DNA of 64,000 nt from Gordonia lacunae (GTDB lineage Bacteria > Actinomycetota > Actinomycetes > Mycobacteriales > Mycobacteriaceae). Below, one piece after another: positions 8,489-17,306 of this stretch. Within the stretch, counting starts at the first letter, position 1; every line of letters starts with the position of its first letter. The DNA is taken from the NCBI RefSeq assembly GCF_002149015.1, contig NZ_NGFO01000002.1, positions 62,001 through 126,000 of the forward strand. Direction: 5' to 3'. The translations under genes were made by a program, and so were the position numbers. Below the pieces are notes generated by a model. The model did not search any database, was not told where the DNA came from, and saw only the letters and a program-made list of their open reading frames with translations.

Positions 8489-9436
8489 TCAGGGCCGCGT
8501 CTGGCCGCCGTGGTTCTTGACGTCGGCGACGAAGATCCCGCCGAGAGCTTCACGGGCGGACTTCTCGAAGTCGAAGACCTCGTACCCGACGGTCATGTAG
8601 AGCGTGCTGCGATCGGGTCCGCCGAGCAGGCACGCGGACGCGATACCCCCCTCCAGGGGCATCGGGACCGCGTCGGTCAGACCGTCCTCGGTGAAGCGGG
8701 CGACGTATCCGCCACCCGGCATGGCTGCCCAGACACCGCCTTCCTCGTCGAGCCCGATACCATCCGGCATGAACGGACAGGTGGCGAAATCCCTTGCATT
8801 CGAGAGGGTTCCGTCGGCGTTGCGATCGATCACGGTGATCTTCTGCGCCATCACCTCGGCCACGAAGAGTTGGGTGCCGTCGGCGCTGATCGCGATACCG
8901 TTGCCGCAGTTCATCTCCGGAACACCAGCGGGCTTCGAGACGGTGCCGTCCGGCTCGACGACGATCAGCGGCGAGGTGATCGGGGTCTCCCCCTGGAAGA
9001 TGTCGAAGCCGAGTTGGGTGATGTATGCCCGGCCGTCGGCGTCGACCACCATGTCGTTGACGGCCTTGATCGCGAACTCGCTGACGTCGGCGTACTCGGT
9101 GAGATCGGCCGGCCCGTCGCCGCCGTGGACGAGGACCTTCTGCTCGTGCATCGAGTTCACGATCAGACGACCGTCGGGCAGCCATCCGAATCCGCCCAGG
9201 ACGATCGGGACGTCGGTGTTCGCGGACCGCCCGGTGGCGTCGACGACCACGGTCGCGTTGCCCTCGGCGTCGAGGGTCTTGAGCGTCCCGGTGTACATGT
9301 CCGAGAACCAGAAGGCACCGTCGTGCCAGCGCGGGCATTCCGGCCAGGAGTACCCGGTCGAGATCTTGCGGGCCTCGAAGGTGGGCGCGTCCGCGGCGGC
9401 AACGGCCGCCGCGACGGTATCGACGGGACTGGTCAT
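8489..9436 (-). CDS. SMP-30/gluconolactonase-like hydrolase
   Basis: A 315-aa six-bladed propeller protein of the SMP-30/LRE family. The metal-binding Glu in SWPECPRW (about residue 33), the Asn in VNDMVVDADG and the Asp in PDGIGLDEEGGVWAA are visible. The ATG at 9436 has GGAAGG upstream. Members are divalent-metal-dependent lactonases. In a cluster with a P450 and an SDR, it could open a lactone made during ring degradation. That role is inference from neighbours. Confidence 0.85.
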   Translation of the reverse strand: MTSPVDTVAAAVAAADAPTFEARKISTGYSWPECPRWHDGAFWFSDMYTGTLKTLDAEGNATVVVDATGRSANTDVPIVLGGFGWLPDGRLIVNSMHEQKVLVHGGDGPADLTEYADVSEFAIKAVNDMVVDADGRAYITQLGFDIFQGETPITSPLIVVEPDGTVSKPAGVPEMNCGNGIAISADGTQLFVAEVMAQKITVIDRNADGTLSNARDFATCPFMPDGIGLDEEGGVWAAMPGGGYVARFTEDGLTDAVPMPLEGGIASACLLGGPDRSTLYMTVGYEVFDFEKSAREALGGIFVADVKNHGGQTRP

Positions 9437-9458
9437 CGGTGAACCTTCCGTGGGGTCG

Positions 9459-9476
9459 AACTGTTGACAACTGTTG
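9459..9476. promoter_or_regulatory. Short direct repeat upstream of the lactonase-P450 operon
   Basis: AACTGTTG occurs at 9459-9466 and 9469-9476, one helical turn apart, about 23 bases upstream of the lactonase start. The rest of the 286-bp gap (9437-9722) holds no convincing gene. It could be a regulator site, for example for the GntR protein of the island. Confidence 0.3.
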
Positions 9477-9722
9477 TGCGAGAGTCACTGCGAGCGTCGC
9501 GGCGACAGCGACGCAGGACGCCACGGCGTGATCGGCTCCGCCGCCCCCGGCCGCTCGCGACATTCGATTCGCGTCGCCCGCGCCCCGCCCGGCTCGTTTT
9601 CGAACGGTGAACTGGATCACAGGGGACGCGCACGGGACGAACACTAAGTGCTCGGCGGCGAGGCGGTGGCGGGCTTCCCATTCAGTGGACGCCGACCGCC
9701 GCTCCGCGTCGTCCGAAGCCGT

Positions 9723-10238
9723 TCAGTCGGGGACGGTCTCGGGGTAGACCTGCGCGAACCACGCTCGCTGCTCGTCGTCGAAGGTGCCGAGTTCCATCGC
9801 GCGCCGGCCCCAGGCCTTGATCAGGTCCAGGAAGCTCGTGACGTCGTAGACATCCCGCTGCTGGGAGAACTTCCCGTCGCCCGCGTAGGTGAGGACACTG
9901 ATGTGCGGGGCTCCGAATCGACCCCCGTCCCCGGGATCGCTCATCACGTTGTCGAGTCGCGCCACGATCGTCCCGTTGGTCTCGTCGATGACGTGCCAGT
10001 ACTCGGGGAAGCTCTCGGTGTGCGAGCCGGGGAACGTCGCGAGGCTCGGTTCGGCCCACGCCCAGATCCCCTCCTTGCCCTTCAGTTCACCCGCCATCTG
10101 CTCGTGATAGATGACGTCGTCGGTGAACAGTTCGAGGAAGTCCCGCCAGCTCCCCTCCCCCGAACCCGCACGATTGATGGTGGCGAACCACCGCTGGTAC
10201 GCCTCTTCGAGTTCCTGTCTTGTCCATGTGTTTGCCAT
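9723..10238 (-). CDS. NTF2-fold (SnoaL-like) protein
   Basis: A 171-aa protein of the SnoaL/NTF2-like fold: an N-terminal helix (WTRQELEEAYQRWFATINRAG), then FLELFTDDVIYHEQMAGELKG, typical of this cone-shaped fold, and a long C-terminal helix. The ATG at 10238 was chosen because residues upstream in the frame have shadow composition. Family members include isomerases, hydratases and cyclases acting on hydrophobic small molecules, so a catalytic role in the P450 pathway is possible. No catalytic residues can be assigned with confidence. It is transcribed toward the lactonase and P450 genes. Confidence 0.75.
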   Translation of the reverse strand: MANTWTRQELEEAYQRWFATINRAGSGEGSWRDFLELFTDDVIYHEQMAGELKGKEGIWAWAEPSLATFPGSHTESFPEYWHVIDETNGTIVARLDNVMSDPGDGGRFGAPHISVLTYAGDGKFSQQRDVYDVTSFLDLIKAWGRRAMELGTFDDEQRAWFAQVYPETVPD

Positions 10239-10413
10239 ACGTCGGACGCTATTTCCGGAGGTTCGCTCGCCGCGGCCCCTGTGTCCGGTCACCGGGAGAG
10301 AATCGAACGACGTTTTCGCAGCGCAGACTTCGGCATCGGGTCCTGTCCCGGTCAGCGGAAGTGTCGCTCGACGCCGACCGCCCCCCGCGATCGAATACAG
10401 GGACACCAGCACG

Positions 10414-11946
10414 ATGTCATTCTCCTCATCCGACAACGCAGAGGGCCAATTCGTGTCGTCACTTCCCCACTCAGACAACGGCAACCAGATTCGACCTGCA
10501 GTCGTTGATTCCTGGCGAGCTCCGGGATGGTCGCCTCGAGTCTGCTTCGGGCTCGCCGCGATCGTTGCGCTCCTCGAGGTCTGCTCCATTTCCTACATGA
10601 TGGTCTCGACGGCGCTACCCGCCATCAGTCGCAGCTTCCAGACCACGCAAACAGCGTGGATGGTGACAGCGTTCATGCTGGCCGGCGCAGTTGTCTCGCC
10701 CATCGTGGCCAAGCTCGCGGACCTCCACGGCAAACGATTGATGCTGCTTGTCTCAGTGGCGATCGCCGCGCTGGGCGCGCTGGTTTCGGCGATCGCGGCA
10801 AACTACGCGATGATGGTCGTCGGACGTACCCTCTTCGGCTTCTTCGTCCCGTGCATGTTCCTGAGCTACCTGCTCATCCGCGATGTGTTCCCGGCCCGCA
10901 CCGTTCCGCTGGCCATCAGTATCGTCACCAGCGGCCTGGGACTCGTAGCGATCCCCGCACCGTTTCTCGCCGGTTGGCTGATAGACACCTTCGGTTTTCG
11001 CAGCATCTTCTGGTTCATGTTGTGTGCAATGGTGCCGTCCGCCGCCCTGGTGCGCCTTCTGGTCCCGGAATCTCCGGTGCGCGTGCACGCGCGAGTCGAC
11101 ACGACCGGGGCCGCCCTGCTCGGCGCCGGCATCGCGGGCGTCCTCGTCGCAGTCAGTTTCGGTCCCTCGTGGGGTTGGGCATCGGGCTCGACCCTCGCGT
11201 TCCTGCTCGGCGGAATCGCCCTTGTGTGTGGATGGTTCGTCTCCTCCCGCGTGCTGCCCGAACCGCTGATCGACACCTACGTGCTCGCGCGACGACCTGT
11301 GCTGCTGACGACGCTGATCGCCGGAGTCGTCTACGGCGTCTCCGGACTCACCGGCGTGTTGCTACCGCTGTTGATCATGACTCCGCCATCCCTCCAACTG
11401 GGCTACGGCTGGGGTTACGACACCACGACCTACGGCGTCTACAAACTTCCCGTCGTCATCGCGATCGTGGTGGGCGGTCTACTCGTCGGATGGCTGGTGA
11501 CGCGCGGCCTTCGTCCGCGCCTCACTGTTGTTGTCGGGCTTGCGCTCAGCGCGTGCGGATTCGGAGTGTTGGCCGTCGACCACCACTCGTTGCTGACCAT
11601 CGTCATCGGCGCCGGACTATGCGGATTCGGGCAGGGAATGGGGTACGCATCCGTCCCCAATCTCCTCATCGAATTCGTCGAACCCAGACACCAGGCGACA
11701 ACGGCAAGCGTGATGTCGGTGAACCAAGGAGTGTTCACTGCCGTCATCACCGTGGTGGTATTCGCGGTACTGAACAACTCTCACATCGCCGTGGTAGCCG
11801 AGGGCGCGAGTTTCTACGACTCGTCCGGATTCACCACGGTCTACCTCTTCATCGCCGCAGTCGCGGTCGCAGGGCTGCTGCTGGCCCTGACATTGCCGCG
11901 ACCGGTGGGCGCGGCCCATTCGGGACCCATTGCACAGGGCGTCTGA
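10414..11946 (+). CDS. MFS drug/metabolite transporter (14-TM DHA2 type)
   Basis: A 510-aa major facilitator protein with a hydrophilic N-terminal ~40 residues followed by about 14 hydrophobic segments. ALPAISRSFQTTQTAWMVTAFML is the family opening, and the loop KLADLHGKRLML is motif A. The ATG at 10414 is used; the frame is open further upstream but reads as shadow. It is divergent from the NTF2-fold gene with 175 bp between them, which probably holds both promoters. It could import or export the cluster's substrate. Confidence 0.85.
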   Translation: MSFSSSDNAEGQFVSSLPHSDNGNQIRPAVVDSWRAPGWSPRVCFGLAAIVALLEVCSISYMMVSTALPAISRSFQTTQTAWMVTAFMLAGAVVSPIVAKLADLHGKRLMLLVSVAIAALGALVSAIAANYAMMVVGRTLFGFFVPCMFLSYLLIRDVFPARTVPLAISIVTSGLGLVAIPAPFLAGWLIDTFGFRSIFWFMLCAMVPSAALVRLLVPESPVRVHARVDTTGAALLGAGIAGVLVAVSFGPSWGWASGSTLAFLLGGIALVCGWFVSSRVLPEPLIDTYVLARRPVLLTTLIAGVVYGVSGLTGVLLPLLIMTPPSLQLGYGWGYDTTTYGVYKLPVVIAIVVGGLLVGWLVTRGLRPRLTVVVGLALSACGFGVLAVDHHSLLTIVIGAGLCGFGQGMGYASVPNLLIEFVEPRHQATTASVMSVNQGVFTAVITVVVFAVLNNSHIAVVAEGASFYDSSGFTTVYLFIAAVAVAGLLLALTLPRPVGAAHSGPIAQGV

Positions 11947-12045
11947 CCGTGTCGTTTCGGACATCGCCGGCCGGAGCAATTTTCTTGGGGAATCGGCAAC
12001 TCGCGTGGGCCGAGTGACACTCCAGGACAAGGTAAGGGGACCGTG

Positions 12046-12849
12046 ATGAGCACTTCACCACACTCGGCGGCCGACTGGGTAGGCCGCGATCTGGGCTCGC
12101 GCACGGTGCAATGGGACGAGCGCGACGCGATCTTGTTCGCATTGGCCGTCGGTGCGCGCGCCGATGATCTCGACCTCGTGTACGAGCGGGAGCTCCGCGT
12201 GCTCCCGACCTTCGGGCTCACCCTCGGTCAGTGGGGCCCGGACGAGCTCGGCTCACGGGGAGCGTTTCCCGTCGGGACGTCGCTTCACGGCTCCCAGCAG
12301 CTCGTCGTCCACGACGAGCTGCCACCAGCGGGTCAGGCGACGCTCTCCGCACGGGTCGACAACGTCTGGGACAAGGGTTCGGCGGCGATCTTCGACGTCA
12401 GCGTGAGCTGTGACCACTTCACCGCCGTGTGGTCCATCTTCGCCCCGGGTTGCGGCGGCTTCGGCGGTGACCGCGGACCGGGTGTGGCTGTCGCCGAGTC
12501 GCTCTCGCCCGCAACCTCGGTGCGCACCGCATCGAACGCAGCGGCGCTCTACCGACTGTGCGGGGATCGTCACGCCATACACATCGACCCGGTGGCCGCA
12601 CGGGCGATCGGCCAGGACCGTCCGATCCTGCACGGTCTGGCCACCCTCGCCACCTCGGCTGTGGCACTGGCGCGGCACCGTGGCGCTCATCCCGCCGATC
12701 TGGCCTCGCTCTCGGGACGGTTCCGGTCGGTGGTCCTCCCGGGCGACGAGCTTCGCATCGACGTCACCGACTCCCCGACAGACGGATTCGTCGTGGCCGG
12801 ACCTCAGGGAGTCGTCATCGACAACGCAGTCGCCACCTTCGGGCGCTGA
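12046..12849 (+). CDS. MaoC-type (R)-specific enoyl-CoA hydratase, diverged active-site loop
   Basis: A 267-aa double hot-dog hydratase of the hydratase-2 type: an N-terminal MaoC-like half with RVLPTFG and a C-terminal half with the active-site loop. The loop is GDRHAIHIDP, in which Asp174 and His179 are kept but the usual Asn-Pro is His-Ala. A paralogue with the normal GDRNPLHSDP loop is at 20704-21567. GTG 12043 and ATG 12046 are adjacent possible starts behind GGTAAGGGG. It probably hydrates an enoyl-CoA or binds one in a modified way, and closes the first catabolic island. Confidence 0.85.
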   Translation: MSTSPHSAADWVGRDLGSRTVQWDERDAILFALAVGARADDLDLVYERELRVLPTFGLTLGQWGPDELGSRGAFPVGTSLHGSQQLVVHDELPPAGQATLSARVDNVWDKGSAAIFDVSVSCDHFTAVWSIFAPGCGGFGGDRGPGVAVAESLSPATSVRTASNAAALYRLCGDRHAIHIDPVAARAIGQDRPILHGLATLATSAVALARHRGAHPADLASLSGRFRSVVLPGDELRIDVTDSPTDGFVVAGPQGVVIDNAVATFGR

Positions 12850-12855
12850 CCAGAC

Positions 12856-12889
12856 GGCTGGGCCGGCGATGAGAATCGCCGGCCCAGCC
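12856..12889. terminator. 15-bp perfect hairpin between convergent genes
   Basis: A perfect 15-bp inverted repeat (left arm starts GGCTGGGCCGGCGAT) with a GAGA loop sits between the maoC-type gene and the convergent mmpL gene. There is no T-tract. It is a likely bidirectional terminator. Confidence 0.7.
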
Positions 12890-12907
12890 CATGACGACGG
12901 ATCGGGT

Positions 12908-15112
12908 CTATCCGCCGATTGCCGAGTCCACCGGATTCTTTCGGCGTCGGTCACCTGAGTCGGAACCCCCGATCGACAGACCTTCTGCATCGATCCTCGG
13001 AAGCAACCGATCGAGTGTGGCCGGCAGCCACCACGACCGGTTGCCGAACAACGCGAGCGCTGCGGGCATGATCAGCATCCGCACGACGAACGCGTCGGTG
13101 AGTACACCAACGGTCAGCGCGAGAGCGATGGAGCCGACGAGACTGTCGCCGCTCAAGCAGAATCCCGCGAACACTGCGGCCATGATCGCCGCCGCTGCGA
13201 CGACGACCGGACCCGACCGCGAGAACCCTTCGATGATTGCTTCCCTGGTGTCCAGACCACGAGAGTGCGCCTCGTGGATCCGGGAGCCGAGGAACACCTG
13301 ATAGTCCATGGCCAGACCGAACAGGATGCCCACCACGATGATCGGCAGGAAGCTCAGGATCGGTGCACCTTCGTCGACCCCGAAGATCCCGCCGAGCCAG
13401 TTCCACTGGAAGACGGCCACCGAGGCGCCCATCCCGGCACCCAGCGACAACAGGAAGCCCAGGGTCGCGACGAGAGGGACGAACAGCGACCGGAACAGGA
13501 GCACCAGCAGCAGGAACGCGAGTCCGACGATGAGCACGATGTAGGTGATCAGTGCCGTGTGCAGCTTGTCGTTGACGTCGATCGACACGGCGGTCTCACC
13601 GGTCACCGCGACCGATGCATCCGGGATGTCGGTCACCGCCGAACGGATCTCGCCCACCAACTGTGAAGTCCGCTCCTCGTCGGGGCCGGACATCGATGTC
13701 ACGCTGATCATCGCGGCAGAGTTGTCGGCGCTCGGCGTCGCCGGGGACACCGATGCGACGCCTGGTAGTCCGGCGATGGCCTCGGCCGTGCGTTCACCGG
13801 CGAGTCTCGCGTTGTCGCTGTCGACCAGCACGACCAGAGGGCTCTGCGATCCGGCGCCGAACTCGGCGGAGATCAGGTCGTAGGCCTCCCGCTGGGAGGA
13901 GGACGGGTCTGAGCCTCCGGGTGTACTCAGCGACGTCTGCAGGGACATGACGGGAATCGCCAGCACCGTCAATGCCAGGACCGCGGGTACGAGCACGCGC
14001 CCGGGACGCCGGGCCACGAGGGCACCCCACCGTTCGAAGAAACTCGGAGTCGTGTCCTCTGCTGCGTCGGGTTCGGGGTCATCCGCACGCTCGGCCCGCG
14101 GCAGGAGCCGGCGGCCTCCGAGTGCGAGTGCGACCGGCAACAGCGTCAGAGCGATCCCGACGGCGACGACAACGGCGAACGCAGCGGCCAGGCCCATCTC
14201 CGCCAGGAACGGCACACCCACCACGCTCAGCCCGGCCAGCGCCACGACGACCGTGGCCCCGGCGAACACCACGGCCGAGCCCGCCGTTCCGACCGCCTGC
14301 CCGATGGCGTCGGTGACACCACGCCCGGAGCGCAGCTCCGCACGGAACCTCGCGACCACGAACAACGCGTAGTCGATACCGACGGCCAATCCGAGCATGA
14401 CCGCGAGAATCGGGGTCGTCGGCTGGATCGGAGAGAACGCGGAGTATCCGAGAACCCCGACGATGCCGACGGCGACACCTATCAAGGCGGTCAGCATGTT
14501 GATGCCGGCGGCGGCCAACGACCCATAGGTGATCATGAGAACGAGGAACGCGATCGCGACACCGATGATCTCACTCGGCCCGAAGAGGTGCGGACCCGCT
14601 ACGGACAAGTCGCCGCCGACGACCGTACGTACGCCGTCATCGGTTGCCTGATCTGCGATGGCCTCGAGTCTGTCGTGGAGCGCGGTCTTGTCGGCATCGT
14701 CGGCGAGACGATAGCTGACCGTCGACACCGCGGTGTCCTGATCCTCCGACAGCTTCGGCGAGTCCGAACTCAATCCGTTTGTCACAGAGACGACCTCGGG
14801 GAGCTCGCCGATCTCCTCCACTGCCCGGTCGACCGTTGCCCGAAGTGCCGAATCGGTCAGAGGCAGCCCGTCCATGTGGAAGACGACGGGCAGGCTTCCG
14901 GCAGATTTGGCGTCGCTCGTGGGGAACTTGTCGTTCAGTGTCGACATGGCGTCGGACGACTCGGTGCCGGGTATCTCGAAATCGTCACCGTCGGTCTGCG
15001 GGCCCGCCATCATCCCGACGATCACCGCGACCAGGATCGCCACCCAGGCGGCGATCACCGTTTTTCTGTGTGTCGCGCTGAACGCGCCGACTCTGTACAA
15101 CAACCTCGCCAT
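12908..15112 (-). CDS. MMPL-family RND transporter
   Basis: A 734-aa MmpL-type transporter with 12 predicted membrane segments: one near residue 15, a large extracytoplasmic loop (about residues 45-185), a bundle of five to six helices, a second large loop and a C-terminal bundle. DYALFVVARFRAELRSG and DYQVFLGSRIHEAHSRG are the paired motifs with Asp-Tyr that resemble the proton-relay positions of MmpL proteins. The ATG at 15112 has GGGAGAGG upstream; an upstream in-frame start would add seven residues. It follows the two-component genes at 109 bp on the same strand. A role in lipid or hydrophobic compound export is likely; the cargo is unknown. Confidence 0.92.
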   Translation of the reverse strand: MARLLYRVGAFSATHRKTVIAAWVAILVAVIVGMMAGPQTDGDDFEIPGTESSDAMSTLNDKFPTSDAKSAGSLPVVFHMDGLPLTDSALRATVDRAVEEIGELPEVVSVTNGLSSDSPKLSEDQDTAVSTVSYRLADDADKTALHDRLEAIADQATDDGVRTVVGGDLSVAGPHLFGPSEIIGVAIAFLVLMITYGSLAAAGINMLTALIGVAVGIVGVLGYSAFSPIQPTTPILAVMLGLAVGIDYALFVVARFRAELRSGRGVTDAIGQAVGTAGSAVVFAGATVVVALAGLSVVGVPFLAEMGLAAAFAVVVAVGIALTLLPVALALGGRRLLPRAERADDPEPDAAEDTTPSFFERWGALVARRPGRVLVPAVLALTVLAIPVMSLQTSLSTPGGSDPSSSQREAYDLISAEFGAGSQSPLVVLVDSDNARLAGERTAEAIAGLPGVASVSPATPSADNSAAMISVTSMSGPDEERTSQLVGEIRSAVTDIPDASVAVTGETAVSIDVNDKLHTALITYIVLIVGLAFLLLVLLFRSLFVPLVATLGFLLSLGAGMGASVAVFQWNWLGGIFGVDEGAPILSFLPIIVVGILFGLAMDYQVFLGSRIHEAHSRGLDTREAIIEGFSRSGPVVVAAAAIMAAVFAGFCLSGDSLVGSIALALTVGVLTDAFVVRMLIMPAALALFGNRSWWLPATLDRLLPRIDAEGLSIGGSDSGDRRRKNPVDSAIGG

Positions 15113-15197
15113 GGCGATCCTCTCCCGGTACAACTCGCGTTGCCACCAGAATCGCGGGCTGCGGGGCCAGCAGCGTCGTACCGCCGCAGTAACCGCC

Positions 15198-15213
15198 TAC
15201 TGCATCCGCAGTA
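15198..15213. promoter_or_regulatory. Inverted repeat upstream of mmpL
   Basis: TACTGC-ATCC-GCAGTA is a perfect 6-bp inverted repeat between the response-regulator stop and the mmpL start. It could be the binding site of the adjacent LuxR-type response regulator or a weak terminator. Confidence 0.35.
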
Positions 15214-15221
15214 CGAGCGCG

Positions 15222-15896
15222 TCACCTCGGGGGTGCAGCCACCAATCCGCTGCGGTAGGCGATGCTCACCAGTCCCGCACGGTCGGGCACCCCCAGCTTG
15301 GCCATCGCCCGATTGACGTGGGTCTTGACCGTGAAGCGCGAGATCGTCAGTTGTTCGGCGATCTGCTCGTTGGTCATTCCGGCGGCGACCAGTTTGACGA
15401 TTTCCAGCTCACGACCCGTCAACGTCGCGATACCGGGATGCCCGGCGGCGTCCCGTGTCCGATCCGGGACCGAATTCAGATACTGCACAACGCTTGTCGC
15501 TGCCGTGGTGGACAGCCAGCTGGCCCCCGATGCCACCGTCCGGATCGCCTCGACGAAGAGTTCGGTCGGAGCTGTCTTGCCGACGAATCCGTTGGCACCC
15601 TCCCGCAGCGCGGTCACCACATTCTCGTCGTTCTCGAACGTGGTGAGGACCAGAATGCGAGTGTCGGCCAACAATTCGTCGCCGCGGATGGCGCGGATGG
15701 TCCACAACCCGTCCCGGCGGGGCATCCGAAGGTCCACGACCATGACAGTCGGTGTCAGCGCTCGCGCCATCACCAGGGCTTCGTCGCCGTTGGCCGCCTC
15801 CCCCACCACGACGATGTCTCCTTCGACCTCGATCAGCTCGCGAAGGCTGGAGCGAACGACTTCCTGGTCGTCGACGAGAAGTACGCGGATGTCCAT
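15222..15896 (-). CDS. NarL/LuxR-type response regulator
   Basis: A 224-aa response regulator. The receiver domain (about 1-120) has Asp9, Asp10 and the phospho-acceptor Asp55 in VVDLRMPRRDG; the C-terminal LuxR helix-turn-helix is LTGRELEIVKLVAAGMTNEQIAEQLTIS onwards (about residues 155-215). The ATG at 15896 overlaps the kinase stop (TGATG); a GTG one codon earlier is also possible. It should be phosphorylated by the kinase encoded just upstream and may control the mmpL gene 109 bp downstream. Confidence 0.95.
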   Translation of the reverse strand: MDIRVLLVDDQEVVRSSLRELIEVEGDIVVVGEAANGDEALVMARALTPTVMVVDLRMPRRDGLWTIRAIRGDELLADTRILVLTTFENDENVVTALREGANGFVGKTAPTELFVEAIRTVASGASWLSTTAATSVVQYLNSVPDRTRDAAGHPGIATLTGRELEIVKLVAAGMTNEQIAEQLTISRFTVKTHVNRAMAKLGVPDRAGLVSIAYRSGLVAAPPR

Positions 15897-17128
15897 CACG
15901 TCGCGTCGCCCCCGGTCGCTCGGTCAGGGCCGATGTCATGGCGACGCCTGAACTCCGCTCGCACACAGAACTGTTCGTCGGATTCCTCGATCGCGAAGGT
16001 GCCGCCGGCCGACCGGACCCGCTCCCGCATACCGACCAGGCCGAATCCACCCCCGGGTGCGGGCTGTCCCGCTGACCCGGTTGTCACGACAGCGGGATCG
16101 AGGGGATTGCAGATGCTCACCGTCGCGTCGGCACCCGGACCGCACTGCACTCGCACGTCGGCACCTCCCGCGCCGTGTTTGTAGGCATTGGTCAGCGACT
16201 CCTGCACCACCCGGTAGACGGCCAGACCCACCGCCGGCGTCAACTCGCCATCGAATGCACCGGTGACTGTGAGCGTGGGCGGCCGACTCAACGATTCGAA
16301 AGGCCTCAGCAGGTCGGCCAATTCATCGTTCAGACGCCCCGTCACCACCGGTGGGTCCGCGTCGTCGGTGTTGTTCTCGCGCAGGATGAGCACGATGTCG
16401 TGCAGTTCCGAGATCACCGAGCGCGCCGACAGTTGAGCTTGATCCAGGACGGCGTCCGCCTCGGGGACGGCGTTGTGCAGACGAGACCGGGCGACACCGA
16501 TCTGCATGCTGACGGCGGTGATGTGGTGGGCGACCACATCGTGGAGTTCTCTGGCGATACGCATCCGCTCCTCGGCGACGTGCCGCAGCACCGCCTCTTC
16601 CTTGGTGCGCTCAGCCCGAGCAGCCCGATCCTCGACACTCGCCACGTAGAGCCGGTGTGCCTGGATCGCCGACCCGACAGCGGTGACGACGGCCACCCAC
16701 AATGCGTTGACGACGAGCGTCAACGCTGCGGGGACCAGCCGTTCGGACACCGCCTGCGCGGTACACAACGCCCCGCCTATCGCCACGGCAGTCCAGATCG
16801 CCTCGCGCTGGGGACGATTCACGGCGACCTCGAAGAGCCACACGTACGCCAGGACCACGACCGCCACCATGGTGGGTGAGACGAGAACCTCGTTGATCGC
16901 GATCGTCACGATGAACAACCCAGCGACCACGGAAACGCGCCCGCGCCGCCCGCTCGCGAGCACCAGTGCGGCCAGCGTCACGCCGACAGCCGACCACGTG
17001 AGCGCTCCGCGCCAGCCGACTACCACGCTTTCCACCACAGCCGAGGCGTAACCGATGGTCAGGGGTAGGACGCCCACCCAGGTGAAGCGCAATGTCCCGA
17101 TCCGGCTCCGACGGTTGTTCCCCGTCAC
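15896..17128 (-). CDS. Sensor histidine kinase (HisKA_3 family)
   Basis: A 410-aa membrane kinase. Several hydrophobic segments occupy about residues 10-170 with very short loops, so the sensor looks intramembrane. The dimerisation/phosphoacceptor motif RIARELHDVVAHHITAVSMQIG, the N box VQESLTNAYKHG and the G box GGGFGLVGMRERV follow. The start is GTG at 17128, with AGGTGA upstream. The gene overlaps the response-regulator gene. The absence of a large extracytoplasmic domain suggests it senses a membrane or cell-envelope signal, which fits control of an MmpL exporter. Confidence 0.94.
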   Translation of the reverse strand: MTGNNRRSRIGTLRFTWVGVLPLTIGYASAVVESVVVGWRGALTWSAVGVTLAALVLASGRRGRVSVVAGLFIVTIAINEVLVSPTMVAVVVLAYVWLFEVAVNRPQREAIWTAVAIGGALCTAQAVSERLVPAALTLVVNALWVAVVTAVGSAIQAHRLYVASVEDRAARAERTKEEAVLRHVAEERMRIARELHDVVAHHITAVSMQIGVARSRLHNAVPEADAVLDQAQLSARSVISELHDIVLILRENNTDDADPPVVTGRLNDELADLLRPFESLSRPPTLTVTGAFDGELTPAVGLAVYRVVQESLTNAYKHGAGGADVRVQCGPGADATVSICNPLDPAVVTTGSAGQPAPGGGFGLVGMRERVRSAGGTFAIEESDEQFCVRAEFRRRHDIGPDRATGGDAT

Positions 17129-17306
17129 CGTGGATCACCTGCCAGACCTGTCCGGCCGCGGGTCGTCGGTCGTGAGGTCGCGGGGTGCATACCGTCCATC
17201 GTGACACCCTCCGACACAGGCGCTCATCCCGTTGACGCGCGTAACCGTCGAGCGAAGAGATGTTGACGCGGGCTCCGCCCGCATGGAGCAGTCGCGATGT
17301 CGCCGC

